The notes under the pieces: model-generated
What the model was told of the DNA's origin: nothing
Seen by the model: only the letters and a program-made list of their open reading frames with translations
Database searches by the model: none
Made by a program: the position numbers and the translations under genes
Source: an uncultured Oscillospiraceae bacterium
Lineage (GTDB): Bacteria > Bacillota > Clostridia > Oscillospirales > Oscillospiraceae
Reading direction: 5' to 3'
DNA length: 45,893 nt
Assembly (NCBI GenBank): GCA_934615645.1
Contig: CAKTTR010000006.1
Coordinates: 1 to 45,893 of the forward strand
Part shown: positions 7,889 to 15,701 of the stretch, piece by piece
How the letters are laid out: each line of letters opens with the position of its first letter
How positions within the stretch are numbered: position 1 is the first letter of the stretch

Positions 7889-8371
7889 ATGGAAGACGAA
7901 AAATGGATGCAGGCGGCGCTGGAGCTGGCGCGCCAGGCGGCGCAGGCCGGGGAGGTTCCGGTGGGCTGCGTCGTCGTCCGGGGCGACGAGATCGTCGGCC
8001 GGGGCAGCAATCGCCGGGAGACAGGGAAAAATGCCCTGCACCACGCCGAGCTGCTGGCCATTGACGAGGCATGCCGCCGCCTGGGCGGCTGGCGACTGTG
8101 GGAGTGCACCCTTTATGTAACGCTGGAGCCCTGCCCCATGTGCGCCGGGGCGATCTTGAACGCGCGGATCCCCCGGGTCGTCTTCGGCGCGGCGGATCCG
8201 AAGGCGGGGGCCTGCGGCGGCGTGACCGACCTGATGCGGCTGCCGAATTACCCCAAGCCAACTGTGACGGGCGGGGTCCTGGAGGCGGAATGCACGGCGG
8301 CGCTGCAGGACTTTTTTTGCTGGCTGCGGGCCAATCCCCGCCCCGTCTGGCGGGGCAAACGCAGGGAATAA
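7889..8371 (+). CDS. tadA: tRNA adenosine(34) deaminase
   Basis: A 160-residue zinc deaminase that converts A34 of tRNA-Arg(ACG) to inosine. The catalytic motif HAE (His52, Glu54) and zinc cysteines PCPMC (Cys82, Cys85) are intact. EVPVGCVVV near the N-terminus and CGGVTDL after the zinc site are typical of TadA rather than of cytosine or guanine deaminases. The ATG has a GGAGG site 6 nt upstream. It is divergent from the neighbouring tRNA-Gly gene. In many Firmicutes tadA is followed by the SRP RNA gene; I do not see one in the 181 bp after this copy. Confidence 0.95.
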   Translation: MEDEKWMQAALELARQAAQAGEVPVGCVVVRGDEIVGRGSNRRETGKNALHHAELLAIDEACRRLGGWRLWECTLYVTLEPCPMCAGAILNARIPRVVFGAADPKAGACGGVTDLMRLPNYPKPTVTGGVLEAECTAALQDFFCWLRANPRPVWRGKRRE

Positions 8372-8553
8372 CGTTCAATCCTGGCAGAACTAGGTAAAAA
8401 TTATACGAAACTTGCCGGAAAACATGCATACAAAGCGGTTAAGCTGCATAATTTTGCGCCACGGTGGGGGAATTGACAGAAAATTAACTGGACTTCAGAA
8501 ATGCCTTGTATTAAAATAAATGATACTACACATTAAGAAGAGGTGATCCAACT
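8372..8553. other. Intergenic region tadA-rnfC
   Basis: 181 bp with a G+C-poor second half. It holds a candidate rnf promoter and a TTGACA at 8473-8478 with no -10 at proper spacing. I found no terminator hairpin for tadA, no SRP RNA and no riboswitch. Confidence 0.5.
8489..8517 (+). promoter_or_regulatory. Candidate promoter of the rnf operon
   Basis: TGGACT (8489-8494) and TAAAAT (8512-8517) have a 17-bp spacer and lie 36 bp before rnfC. The -35 is only 4/6. A perfect TTGACA (8473-8478) lies slightly upstream but lacks a partner. Confidence 0.4.
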
Positions 8554-9873
8554 ATGGCACGGCTGTTCTTTGGCGGGATCCATCCGGATGACCGGAAGGC
8601 GCTTTCCCGTGAGAAAGCGATCACACCCTTTCCCGCACCGAAACAGGTGACCATTCCGCTGTCGCAGCACATCGGCGCGCCATGCAAGCCGCTGGTGCAG
8701 GTCGGCGACCAGGTGACAGTGGGGCAGAAGCTGGGCGATAATACCGGCCTTTGCGTGCCGGTGCATGCGCCGGTTTCCGGAAAAGTGAAAAAGATTGCGG
8801 CTCTGCCGCACACGAACGGCAGCAATGTACTTTCCATCGTCATTGAAAACGACGAGCAGAACACCCTTTGTCCGACGCTGCACAGCTATGAGTCCATCGA
8901 CGGGCTGACACCGGAGCAGCTGATGGAGATTATCCGCGAGGGAGGGATCGTCGGCATGGGCGGCGCAACGTTCCCGACCCATGTCAAGCTTTCCTCCGGC
9001 ATCGGCAAGGTGGATACCATCATTGTCAACGCCGCCGAGTGCGAGCCGTACATCACCGCCGACGACCGGCTCATGCGGGAACAGCCGGAGCGGCTGCTGC
9101 GGGGCCTGCGGGTCCTGATGAAGGTCATGGGCCTGGCAGAGGCCCACATCGGCATTGAAGAGAATAAGCCCGAGGCCATTGCGGCGCTGCGCAAGGCGCT
9201 GGGCGACGCGGAGGATATCTCGGTACATCCGCTGCATACCCGCTACCCCCAGGGCGCAGAAAAACAGCTGATTCAGGCCATCACCGGCCGTCAGGTGCCC
9301 CCCGGCGGGCTGCCGGCGGCAGTCGGCTGCGCGGTATTCAATGCTGCGACCTGTGCCGCGGTGTGCGACGCCGTCTATGACGGAATGCCGCTGATTCGCC
9401 GGATCGTGACGGTCACCGGCAAGGGCGTGGCCAGCCCGGCGAATTTTGAAGTCTGCATCGGCACGTCGTTTGCGGAGCTGCTGGAGGCCTGCGGCGTTCG
9501 GGAGGATGCGTATAAGGTCCTGTCCGGTGGCCCGATGATGGGCGTGGCGCAGTTTGATATGGCCGTGCCGGTCATCAAGGGGACGAACGCCATCGTCGTC
9601 TTCTCCCAGGAGGACAACTGTGAGAAAGCGAACCCCCATTGCATCCGCTGCGGCAAGTGCGTCGGCGTCTGTCCGATGCACCTGATGCCGCTGTACCTAC
9701 ACCGGTACGAGGAGGCGGATGATCTGGAGGGCCTGGAACGGATGCACCTGCTGGATTGCATCGAGTGCGGCTCCTGCGCGTACACGTGCCCGGCCAAGAT
9801 CCATCTCGTCCAGAGCTTCCGCGCCGGCAAGCAAAAGCTGCGGGATGCCAAGGCGAAAGCCACAAATTCCTGA
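8554..9873 (+). CDS. rnfC: Rnf complex subunit C
   Basis: A 439-residue subunit of the Rnf ferredoxin:NAD+ oxidoreductase. It is the NADH- and FMN-binding, membrane-associated soluble part, similar to the 51-kDa subunit of complex I. Two 4Fe-4S motifs of the CxxCxxCxxxC type are complete: Cys363/366/369/373 and Cys402/405/408/412. The glycine-rich GGIVGMGGATFPTH (about residues 130-143) fits the nucleotide-binding region. The length is that of the compact clostridial RnfC without the long Ala/Lys-rich tail of gamma-proteobacterial copies. It opens the operon rnfCDGEAB, the usual clostridial order, 12 bp before rnfD. The ATG has a GAGGTGATC site that matches 16S rRNA well. Confidence 0.96.
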   Translation: MARLFFGGIHPDDRKALSREKAITPFPAPKQVTIPLSQHIGAPCKPLVQVGDQVTVGQKLGDNTGLCVPVHAPVSGKVKKIAALPHTNGSNVLSIVIENDEQNTLCPTLHSYESIDGLTPEQLMEIIREGGIVGMGGATFPTHVKLSSGIGKVDTIIVNAAECEPYITADDRLMREQPERLLRGLRVLMKVMGLAEAHIGIEENKPEAIAALRKALGDAEDISVHPLHTRYPQGAEKQLIQAITGRQVPPGGLPAAVGCAVFNAATCAAVCDAVYDGMPLIRRIVTVTGKGVASPANFEVCIGTSFAELLEACGVREDAYKVLSGGPMMGVAQFDMAVPVIKGTNAIVVFSQEDNCEKANPHCIRCGKCVGVCPMHLMPLYLHRYEEADDLEGLERMHLLDCIECGSCAYTCPAKIHLVQSFRAGKQKLRDAKAKATNS

Positions 9874-9885
9874 GGAGGTGAAGGT

Positions 9886-10884
9886 ATGCTGGAACTGAAA
9901 AATCTCTCTGTCTCCTCCTCGCCCCATATCCGGGCCAGCCAGTCCACGGCCAGCATCATGCGGGATGTGTGCATCGCACTGCTCCCTGCGCTGATTGCGT
10001 CGGTCTATTTCTTCGGCTTTCGGGCGCTGACGGTCGTGCTGGTGTCCGTGGCGGCGTGCGTGTTCTTTGAATGGGGCTACCGCAAGCTCATGAAGCTGGA
10101 CTGCACCATCGGCGATGGCTCCGCCGTCGTGACCGGCATTCTGCTCGCCTTTGTCTGCCCGGTGACGATGCCCTATTGGGCGATCATCGTGGGCGACTTT
10201 ATCGCGATCATCGTGACAAAGCAGCTCTTCGGCGGCATCGGCAAAAACTTTATGAACCCGGCCCTGGTGGGCAGAGCCTTCCTCTTCTCCTGGGCTGTGC
10301 TGATGACGACTTGGGTCAAATCCGGCACCCATGTCGCCGTATTTTCGAATTTCACCGACGTCTCCGTCCTCGACGGCATGACGGCGGCGACGCCGCTGGC
10401 GGCCATGAAAACAGGCGCGTTGCCGGAGACGACGGTTCTGAATTCCTTTGTCGGCAACATCGGCGGCTGCATCGGCGAGACGTCGGCGCTGCTGCTTCTG
10501 CTGGGCGGCGCGTATCTTGTCGTGCGGCGGGTCATCACACCGCGCATCCCCCTGTGCTTTATTGCAACGGTCGCGGTGCTGACCTTCCTGTTCCCGCAGG
10601 GCAACGACCGCCTCACCTGGATGGCTTACCAGGTGTTCTCCGGCGGCCTAATGCTGGGCGCAATCTTTATGGCGACGGATTATGTCACGTCACCGGTGAC
10701 GCGTTGGGGACAGGTCATCTTTGGCATCGGCTGCGGCGCGCTGACGGTGCTCATCCGCTACTTCGGCTCTTACCCGGAGGGCGTGTCCTACGCGATCCTC
10801 ATCATGAACGCATGTGTCGGCCTGCTGGATAAGGTCGGTCTGCCCCGGCGCTTCGGCGTGGAGAAGAAAGGCGGTGCGGCATGA
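9886..10884 (+). CDS. rnfD: Rnf complex subunit D
   Basis: A 332-residue polytopic membrane subunit of the NqrB/RnfD family. The flavinylation motif D163-G-M-T166-A-A-T169 matches Dxx(S/T)xAT, so Thr169 should carry covalent FMN. This places it in the electron path between RnfC and RnfG and in the ion channel. Many hydrophobic segments run from residue 27 to 315. It has a strong GAGGAGGTG ribosome site after rnfC, and its stop overlaps rnfG by 4 bp. An ApbE flavin transferase would be needed for maturation; none is encoded in this window. Confidence 0.95.
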   Translation: MLELKNLSVSSSPHIRASQSTASIMRDVCIALLPALIASVYFFGFRALTVVLVSVAACVFFEWGYRKLMKLDCTIGDGSAVVTGILLAFVCPVTMPYWAIIVGDFIAIIVTKQLFGGIGKNFMNPALVGRAFLFSWAVLMTTWVKSGTHVAVFSNFTDVSVLDGMTAATPLAAMKTGALPETTVLNSFVGNIGGCIGETSALLLLLGGAYLVVRRVITPRIPLCFIATVAVLTFLFPQGNDRLTWMAYQVFSGGLMLGAIFMATDYVTSPVTRWGQVIFGIGCGALTVLIRYFGSYPEGVSYAILIMNACVGLLDKVGLPRRFGVEKKGGAA

Positions 10885-11426
10885 AACAGGGAAACGGACG
10901 TTACATTCTGCGGCTGACCATCGTCCTGCTGCTCATCACCGTCATCACGGCGGCGCTGCTGGGCCTGGTCAACCAGGTCACGGCAGATAAGATCGCCGAG
11001 ATCAAGGCGCAGAAAACGGCGGACGCCATGGCCCAGGTGCTTGCGGCGGACGCATACACAGAAATCACAGACTATCGCGACGACACCGGCCTCATTGATT
11101 CGATGTACCAGGCCGGGGATGTGGGCTATGTCCTGCAGGCGACCTGCTCCGGCTCCCAGGGGATGATCACCCTGATGGTCGGCGTCGGGACGGATGGCAA
11201 TGTCACCGGCATCTCCATCATCGACCAGAGCGAGACGCCGGGCCTGGGCGCGGTCTATGCCCAGAACAGCGAAAAGGGCTCCCGCTTCCGCGACAGCTTC
11301 CAGGGCAAGGGCCAGGATCTGACGACTGCTGATGTTGATTACATCAGCGGCGCGACGGTCTCTGCCAATGCCATCTGCACCGCCGTCAACGCGGCGACGG
11401 CCTGCGTGGCCGCCTATCAGGGATAA
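10881..11426 (+). CDS. rnfG: Rnf complex subunit G
   Basis: A 181-residue subunit of the NqrC/RnfG family. One membrane helix (about residues 10-31) anchors an outward-facing FMN domain. The flavinylation motif SGAT is present in DYISGATVSA, with FMN expected on Thr159. ETPGLGA is the other family signature. Its start overlaps rnfD by 4 bp, and it lies 12 bp before rnfE. Confidence 0.95.
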   Translation: MKQGNGRYILRLTIVLLLITVITAALLGLVNQVTADKIAEIKAQKTADAMAQVLAADAYTEITDYRDDTGLIDSMYQAGDVGYVLQATCSGSQGMITLMVGVGTDGNVTGISIIDQSETPGLGAVYAQNSEKGSRFRDSFQGKGQDLTTADVDYISGATVSANAICTAVNAATACVAAYQG

Positions 11427-11438
11427 GGAGGGGCGTTT

Positions 11439-12080
11439 ATGAAGTTCAAACAACAGTTAAAAGACGGCCTCCTGCGTCAAAACCCGGTGCTGGCGCAGCT
11501 GCTGGGCATGTGCTCGACGATGGCCATTACGACGACGCTGTTCAACGGCATCGGCATGGGCATTTCCGTCACGATTATTCTCATCTGCTCGAATATCGCC
11601 ATTTCCGCACTGCGGAAGGTAATCCCCAATAAGATCCGTATCGCGTCGTATATCGTCGTGATCGCCGGATTTGTCACGATGGTCGATCTGCTGCTGCAGG
11701 CGTATCTGCCGAGCTTGTCCGAATCGCTGGGCGTGTTTATCCCCCTGATCGTCGTCAACTGCATCATCCTTGGCCGGGCGGAGGCGTTTGCCTCGAAGCA
11801 CGGCGTACTGGAGTCCGCGGCCGACGGCCTGTGCCAGGGCATCGGCTACACGGCGGCGCTGGTCATCATGTGCATCATCCGGGAATTCCTGGGCAGTGGT
11901 ACGTTTGGCGCGGGCGTGATCTCGGCCGACGGCGTGCGCATCCTGCCGGAGGCGTACCCGGCGCTGATGATGATCCTGCCGGTGGGCGGCTTCCTGACCC
12001 TGGCGTGCCTGATCGCCTTTAGCCAGTGGCTGACAAAGAAGCTGGAAGCCAGAGAAGCGAAGAAGGAGGTGCAGGCATGA
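11439..12080 (+). CDS. rnfE: Rnf complex subunit E
   Basis: A 213-residue membrane protein of the NqrD/RnfE family, with six predicted helices. The N-terminal NPVLAQLLGMCSTMAITT and the mid-protein VNCIILGRAEAFA are characteristic and supply the cysteines that, with RnfA, hold an intramembrane 2Fe-2S cluster (known from Nqr and Rnf structures). Its last codons overlap the rnfA start (ATGA). Confidence 0.95.
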   Translation: MKFKQQLKDGLLRQNPVLAQLLGMCSTMAITTTLFNGIGMGISVTIILICSNIAISALRKVIPNKIRIASYIVVIAGFVTMVDLLLQAYLPSLSESLGVFIPLIVVNCIILGRAEAFASKHGVLESAADGLCQGIGYTAALVIMCIIREFLGSGTFGAGVISADGVRILPEAYPALMMILPVGGFLTLACLIAFSQWLTKKLEAREAKKEVQA

Positions 12081-12685
12081 GCTTGGTAACATCCCTGCTG
12101 TCGATCTCCGTCGGCGCGATCTTGGTGGAGAACTTTATTTTCTCCCAGTTTTTGGGCATCTGCCCCTTTATGGGCGTCTCGAAAAAGATGGATACGGCCC
12201 TGGGCATGGGCGTGGCGGTCACCTTCGTCATGGCCATCGCCTCGGCGGTGACCTGGGTCGTCAATGCGTATTTCCTGGACCCGGCCACGAGCGTCCTGGG
12301 CGTCGATCTGCAGTTTATGCAGACGGTGGTGTTCATCCTCGTCATCGCTGCGCTGGTGCAGCTGGTCGAAATGTTCCTGCAGAAGATGGTACCGGCCCTG
12401 TACCAGGCGCTGGGCATCTATCTGCCGCTGATCACGACGAACTGCGCCGTGCTGGGCGTGGCGCTGCTGAATATCCAGCGGGCGTATAACTTCATTGAAT
12501 CTGTGGTCTATGGCCTGACCGGCGGCTTGGGCTTTTTGGTCGCCATCGTGCTCTTCGCTTCCGTCCGGGAGCGGACGGCGGACGCCAAATGCCCTGAGAG
12601 CTTTTCCGGGTTCCCCATCGCGCTGATCTCTGCCGGTTTGCTGGCGCTGGCGTTTATGGGCTTCTCAGGTATGAAGATTTTCTGA
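12077..12685 (+). CDS. rnfA: Rnf complex subunit A
   Basis: A 202-residue membrane protein of the NqrE/RnfA family. The start is placed at the ATG at 12077, behind AAGGAGGTG and overlapping the rnfE stop by 4 bp. A longer in-frame reading from 12026 adds 17 polar residues that lie inside rnfE. QFLGICPFMG and TNCAVLG carry the cysteines for the shared 2Fe-2S centre. It pairs with RnfE as an inverted-topology duo. It is followed after 14 bp by rnfB. Confidence 0.95.
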   Translation: MSLVTSLLSISVGAILVENFIFSQFLGICPFMGVSKKMDTALGMGVAVTFVMAIASAVTWVVNAYFLDPATSVLGVDLQFMQTVVFILVIAALVQLVEMFLQKMVPALYQALGIYLPLITTNCAVLGVALLNIQRAYNFIESVVYGLTGGLGFLVAIVLFASVRERTADAKCPESFSGFPIALISAGLLALAFMGFSGMKIF

Positions 12686-12699
12686 GGAGGTAGGGCAAA

Positions 12700-13524
12700 A
12701 TGAGTTTAGTTTATGCAATTGCGGTCCTGGGCGTGCTGGGCGCTGTGTTCGGCCTGGTGTTGGCGGTGGCGTCCAAGGTATTTGCCGTCGAGACCGATGA
12801 GCGGCTGGAGCCGATGATCGAGGCGCTGCCCGGCGCCAACTGCGGCGGCTGCGGCTATTCCGGCTGCGCGGCTTATGCGCAGGCCGTCCTGGAGGGCAAG
12901 GCAAAGATCGGCCTGTGCGCCTCCGGCGGCGACGCTTCCGCCCAGGCGATGGCCAAGATCATGGGCGTCGAGGCGGCAAAGGTCGAGCGCCGCGTGGCGA
13001 TGGTCATGTGCCGCGGCATCGATGCCAAGCAGAAGGCCCATTATGACGGCATTCAGGACTGCATCGCGGCGGCAAAGGTCGCCGGGAAAGGTCCTATGAC
13101 CTGCGAATTTGGCTGCCTGGGCTTCGGCACTTGTTTGAAGGCCTGCAAATACGGTGCGCTGTCGCTGAAAAACGGCCATGCATTTATTGACGCAGATCGC
13201 TGCGTCGGCTGCATGAGCTGCGTGGCGGTCTGTCCCCGGCACGTGATCACGCCGGTGCCGTATGAGGCGGATATCGTCGTCGCCTGCAACAGCCACGCCA
13301 AGGGTGTAGCTGTGACAAAGGGCTGCAGCATCGGCTGCCTGGGCTGCGGCAAGTGCGAGAAGATCTGCCCCAACGATGCGATCCATGTCGTCGATAATCT
13401 GGCGCAGATCGACTATTCGAAGTGCGTCTCCTGCGGCCTATGCGCAGAGCACTGCCCGCGGCATCTGATCTCGGACGCCAACCTGCGGCAGGATATGGAC
13501 CTGGCAGAGGCCAGAGCAAGATAA
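12700..13524 (+). CDS. rnfB: Rnf complex subunit B (ferredoxin-accepting)
   Basis: A 274-residue iron-sulphur subunit that takes electrons from reduced ferredoxin. It has one N-terminal helix (residues 4-26) and then the 4Fe-4S domain with Cys48, Cys51, Cys56 and Cys73 (NCGGCGYSGC...LC). Further cysteine sets follow at CEFGC...CLKAC, CVGCMSCVAVCP, CSIGCLGCGKCEKICP and CVSCGLCAEHCP. It could therefore hold five or more clusters, more than E. coli RsxB and as in clostridial RnfB. It is the last gene of the operon, followed by a clear terminator. Confidence 0.95.
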   Translation: MSLVYAIAVLGVLGAVFGLVLAVASKVFAVETDERLEPMIEALPGANCGGCGYSGCAAYAQAVLEGKAKIGLCASGGDASAQAMAKIMGVEAAKVERRVAMVMCRGIDAKQKAHYDGIQDCIAAAKVAGKGPMTCEFGCLGFGTCLKACKYGALSLKNGHAFIDADRCVGCMSCVAVCPRHVITPVPYEADIVVACNSHAKGVAVTKGCSIGCLGCGKCEKICPNDAIHVVDNLAQIDYSKCVSCGLCAEHCPRHLISDANLRQDMDLAEARAR

Positions 13525-13529
13525 CAGAA

Positions 13530-13578
13530 GCAAAACCCCCGACGTCTGCTGCATGGCAGGCGTCGGGATTTGCTTTTT
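13530..13578 (+). terminator. Terminator of the rnf operon
   Basis: Arms near 13530-13548 and 13555-13573 (GCAAAA-CCCCGACG against CGTCGGG-TTTGC, with minor bulges) are followed by six Ts. It begins 6 bp past the rnfB stop codon. Confidence 0.85.
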
Positions 13579-13645
13579 TATGCGAAAAAAAGACGGATAT
13601 CCTGCGATTTTCTCTGGAAATAGCGCCGAAAATGGAAAAAAACAG

Positions 13646-13673
13646 TTGACATTGGCTAATATTGTGCTAGAAT
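13646..13673 (+). promoter_or_regulatory. Promoter of the NMT1-type ABC importer operon
   Basis: A consensus TTGACA (13646-13651), a 16-bp spacer and TGC-TAGAAT (extended -10, 13665-13673) make this one of the best promoters in the window. Confidence 0.75.
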
Positions 13674-13675
13674 GC

Positions 13676-13725
13676 TATCAGATGTGGTCTAATGCAAGAT
13701 GAGCACAAATAGACCTACTCTGATA
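13676..13725 (+). promoter_or_regulatory. Inverted repeat at the start of the importer leader
   Basis: TATCAGA-N3-GGTCT (13676-13690) pairs with AGACC-N3-TCTGATA (13711-13725) around a 20-nt loop, just downstream of the -10 box and 25 bp before the start codon. It may be an RNA stem-loop, or a DNA operator because the left arm lies at or before the expected start point. It matches no riboswitch consensus I know. Confidence 0.35.
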
Positions 13726-13749
13726 TTTTATTCTGATGGAGGAGAAGAA

Positions 13750-14898
13750 ATGAAAAAGTTTTTGGCAATGCTTCTGGTCCTGACGCTGACGCTGGCTCTG
13801 CTGGCAGGCTGCGGCGCACCGGCGGCAGACAAGGGCAGCGAAGGTTCTGAACCGGTCGAGCCGGCACAGACGGACGCAACGGATAACGGCGACAGCGCAG
13901 AGCCTGTCACCCTGAAGGTCGGCCTTATGGGCACCTCGACGAAGCCCGTCGGCGTCCTCGTGGCGGACAAGCTGGGCTACTTCGCCGAAGAAGGCGTTGA
14001 CGTTCAGTTTGAGAAGGTCTCCAGCATGAACGACGCTTATCTGGCGGTCTCCACTGGCGATTTGGACGTTTACCTGTTCAGCAGCACGGCTGCTGCGACG
14101 TTCATCAGCCAGGGCACGACGACCCTGCGCGTCTTCGGCGGCACCGCTGCAGAAGGCTCTGAGATCATGGCCCCCGCAGGCAGCACCCTTTCCCTGAAGT
14201 CCGCCCAGGACTTTGTCGGCCTGAAGGTCGGCTGCTTCATGGCGGAGACGGGCCAGATGGTCCTGAAGAATTACCTCAAGGAGCAGGGCCTGACCATCGG
14301 CCAGATCGGAGAGGATGTGGACGTTCAGTTTGGCTACTACAGCGATACCAACGGCGGTATCGAAGCCTGCAAGAACGGCGAGTATGACATCGTTTTGACG
14401 AACTCTTCCCTGGGCTACTATGCCGAGAAGATGGGCGTCGACGTTGTCGCCCGGGTCTCCGACTTTGTGCCGGTTTACCCCTGTTGCCGTCAGACCTGCA
14501 ACGAGACGACCTACAACGAAAACTTTGACGCGCTGGTGAAGTTTGAAATGGCTGCCCTGCGCGGCTATGAGTACAGCCAGCAGCATGAGGAAGAGACGCT
14601 GGACATCCTGGTCGACTACTCCGGCGAGGACCGCGACTTCCTGCAGGCCCAGATCTACGGCACCGATTCCTACACCCCGGCCATGCGCCTGAGCTTGGAT
14701 CCGGATAAGGACGCCTGCATCGACTTCTACAACGCCATGATGAATCTCGGTGAGATCGAGGATACGGTGGAGGTCGACTGGAGTGACTATGTCGTCAGCG
14801 ATGTCTACGGCACCGCCCTCAAGAATCTAATGGAGCGTGAGCCGGATAACACCTTCTGGACTGACCTGGAAGCTTACTTCGAAGCGCACAATAGCTAA
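13750..14898 (+). CDS. NMT1/SsuA-type ABC transporter substrate-binding lipoprotein
   Basis: A 382-residue lipoprotein. The start is the ATG at 13750 after GGAGGAGAAG; the earlier in-frame start at 13699 lacks a ribosome site and would bury the signal peptide. The signal peptide ends in a lipobox (LLAGC, Cys at about residue 19). The mature protein has the NMT1/THI5/SsuA fold signature (STKPVGVLVADKLGYFAEEGVDV) with a glycine-rich binding segment later. The family binds sulfonates, nitrate, taurine, riboflavin or pyrimidine precursors. None of these is indicated here, and no catabolic gene is adjacent. A YPCCRQTC cysteine cluster (three Cys in six residues) is unusual for an exported protein. 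Confidence 0.88.
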   Translation: MKKFLAMLLVLTLTLALLAGCGAPAADKGSEGSEPVEPAQTDATDNGDSAEPVTLKVGLMGTSTKPVGVLVADKLGYFAEEGVDVQFEKVSSMNDAYLAVSTGDLDVYLFSSTAAATFISQGTTTLRVFGGTAAEGSEIMAPAGSTLSLKSAQDFVGLKVGCFMAETGQMVLKNYLKEQGLTIGQIGEDVDVQFGYYSDTNGGIEACKNGEYDIVLTNSSLGYYAEKMGVDVVARVSDFVPVYPCCRQTCNETTYNENFDALVKFEMAALRGYEYSQQHEEETLDILVDYSGEDRDFLQAQIYGTDSYTPAMRLSLDPDKDACIDFYNAMMNLGEIEDTVEVDWSDYVVSDVYGTALKNLMEREPDNTFWTDLEAYFEAHNS

Positions 14899-14909
14899 GC
14901 GCTGCGGCT

Positions 14910-15701
14910 ATGGCAAAGCTTTCGTTATCTCACGTGCGCTTTTGCTATGGCCAACAGGGCCAGTGCTTCCGGGCGCTGGACGATCTGAATATCACCATTG
15001 AGGAAGGCGAGTTTATCTGCATCCTGGGCCATTCCGGCTGCGGTAAAACGACCCTCCTACGGCTGCTCTCCGGCCTGCAGGACCCAACCGCGGGGACCGT
15101 CCTTTTGGACGGCCGCCCGATGGCCGGGCCGGGGCCGGATCGAGCAGTCGTCTTTCAGAATTACGCCCTGTTTCCATGGATGAGCGCAAAGAAAAACGTA
15201 CAGTTTGGCATCCGGCAGGCGCGGCAGGAGTTGCCCAAGGCAGAGGTCGCGGCGCTGGCGATGGAGTATCTGACCAAGGTTGAGATGGCCGATGCGGCGG
15301 ATAAGTACCCCTACCAGCTCTCCGGCGGGATGCGGCAGCGGGTGGCCATCGCCCGGGCCCTGGCCATGGACGCCGATATTCTGCTGTTGGACGAGCCCTT
15401 CGGCGCGCTGGACGCCAAGATCCGCCTGGAACTGCAGCAGCTGCTGGAGCAGCTCTGGTGCAGCGGCGAAAAGCGCAAGACGGTGATCTTCGTCACCCAT
15501 GATATCCGCGAGGCGGTCCAGTTGGCAAGTCGGATCCTGTTTATGGCCCCGGGGAAGATCGTCGCGGACATCCCGGTGGACCTGCCCCGGCCGCGGCAGC
15601 AGCTGCTGGGCGAGGGCGCGCAGATGCGCAAGCAGCTGCAGGACCGCTTGTTGCAGCTATTTTACGACACGGACGGGACGGAGGCGACGGATGAAGGCTG
15701 A
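14910..15701 (+). CDS. NMT1/SsuB-type ABC transporter ATP-binding protein
   Basis: A 263-residue ATPase with Walker A GHSGCGKTT (about residues 39-47), Q-loop VFQNYALFPW, signature LSGGMRQRVAIARAL, Walker B ILLLDEPFGALD, and the switch histidine in FVTHDIREA. The arrangement matches SsuB/TauB/NrtC ATPases. It follows the binding protein after 11 bp and overlaps the permease start by 11 bp. The ribosome site is weak, which suggests coupling to the upstream gene. Confidence 0.93.
   Translation: MAKLSLSHVRFCYGQQGQCFRALDDLNITIEEGEFICILGHSGCGKTTLLRLLSGLQDPTAGTVLLDGRPMAGPGPDRAVVFQNYALFPWMSAKKNVQFGIRQARQELPKAEVAALAMEYLTKVEMADAADKYPYQLSGGMRQRVAIARALAMDADILLLDEPFGALDAKIRLELQQLLEQLWCSGEKRKTVIFVTHDIREAVQLASRILFMAPGKIVADIPVDLPRPRQQLLGEGAQMRKQLQDRLLQLFYDTDGTEATDEG

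Noticed and set aside
7013..8044. 343-codon minus-strand frame across DUF2207, tRNA-Gly and tadA
   Set aside because: It runs through a tRNA gene and a terminator and is Ala/Pro/Arg-rich without a recognisable domain.
8372..8553. SRP RNA (ffs) gene expected after tadA
   Set aside because: The conserved SRP core around GGAAGCAGCC is not found on either strand of the interval.
13674..13749. TPP or guanidine riboswitch before the NMT1-type importer
   Set aside because: The leader is under 80 nt and has neither the thi-box CTGAGA nor the ykkC or mini-ykkC core sequences.
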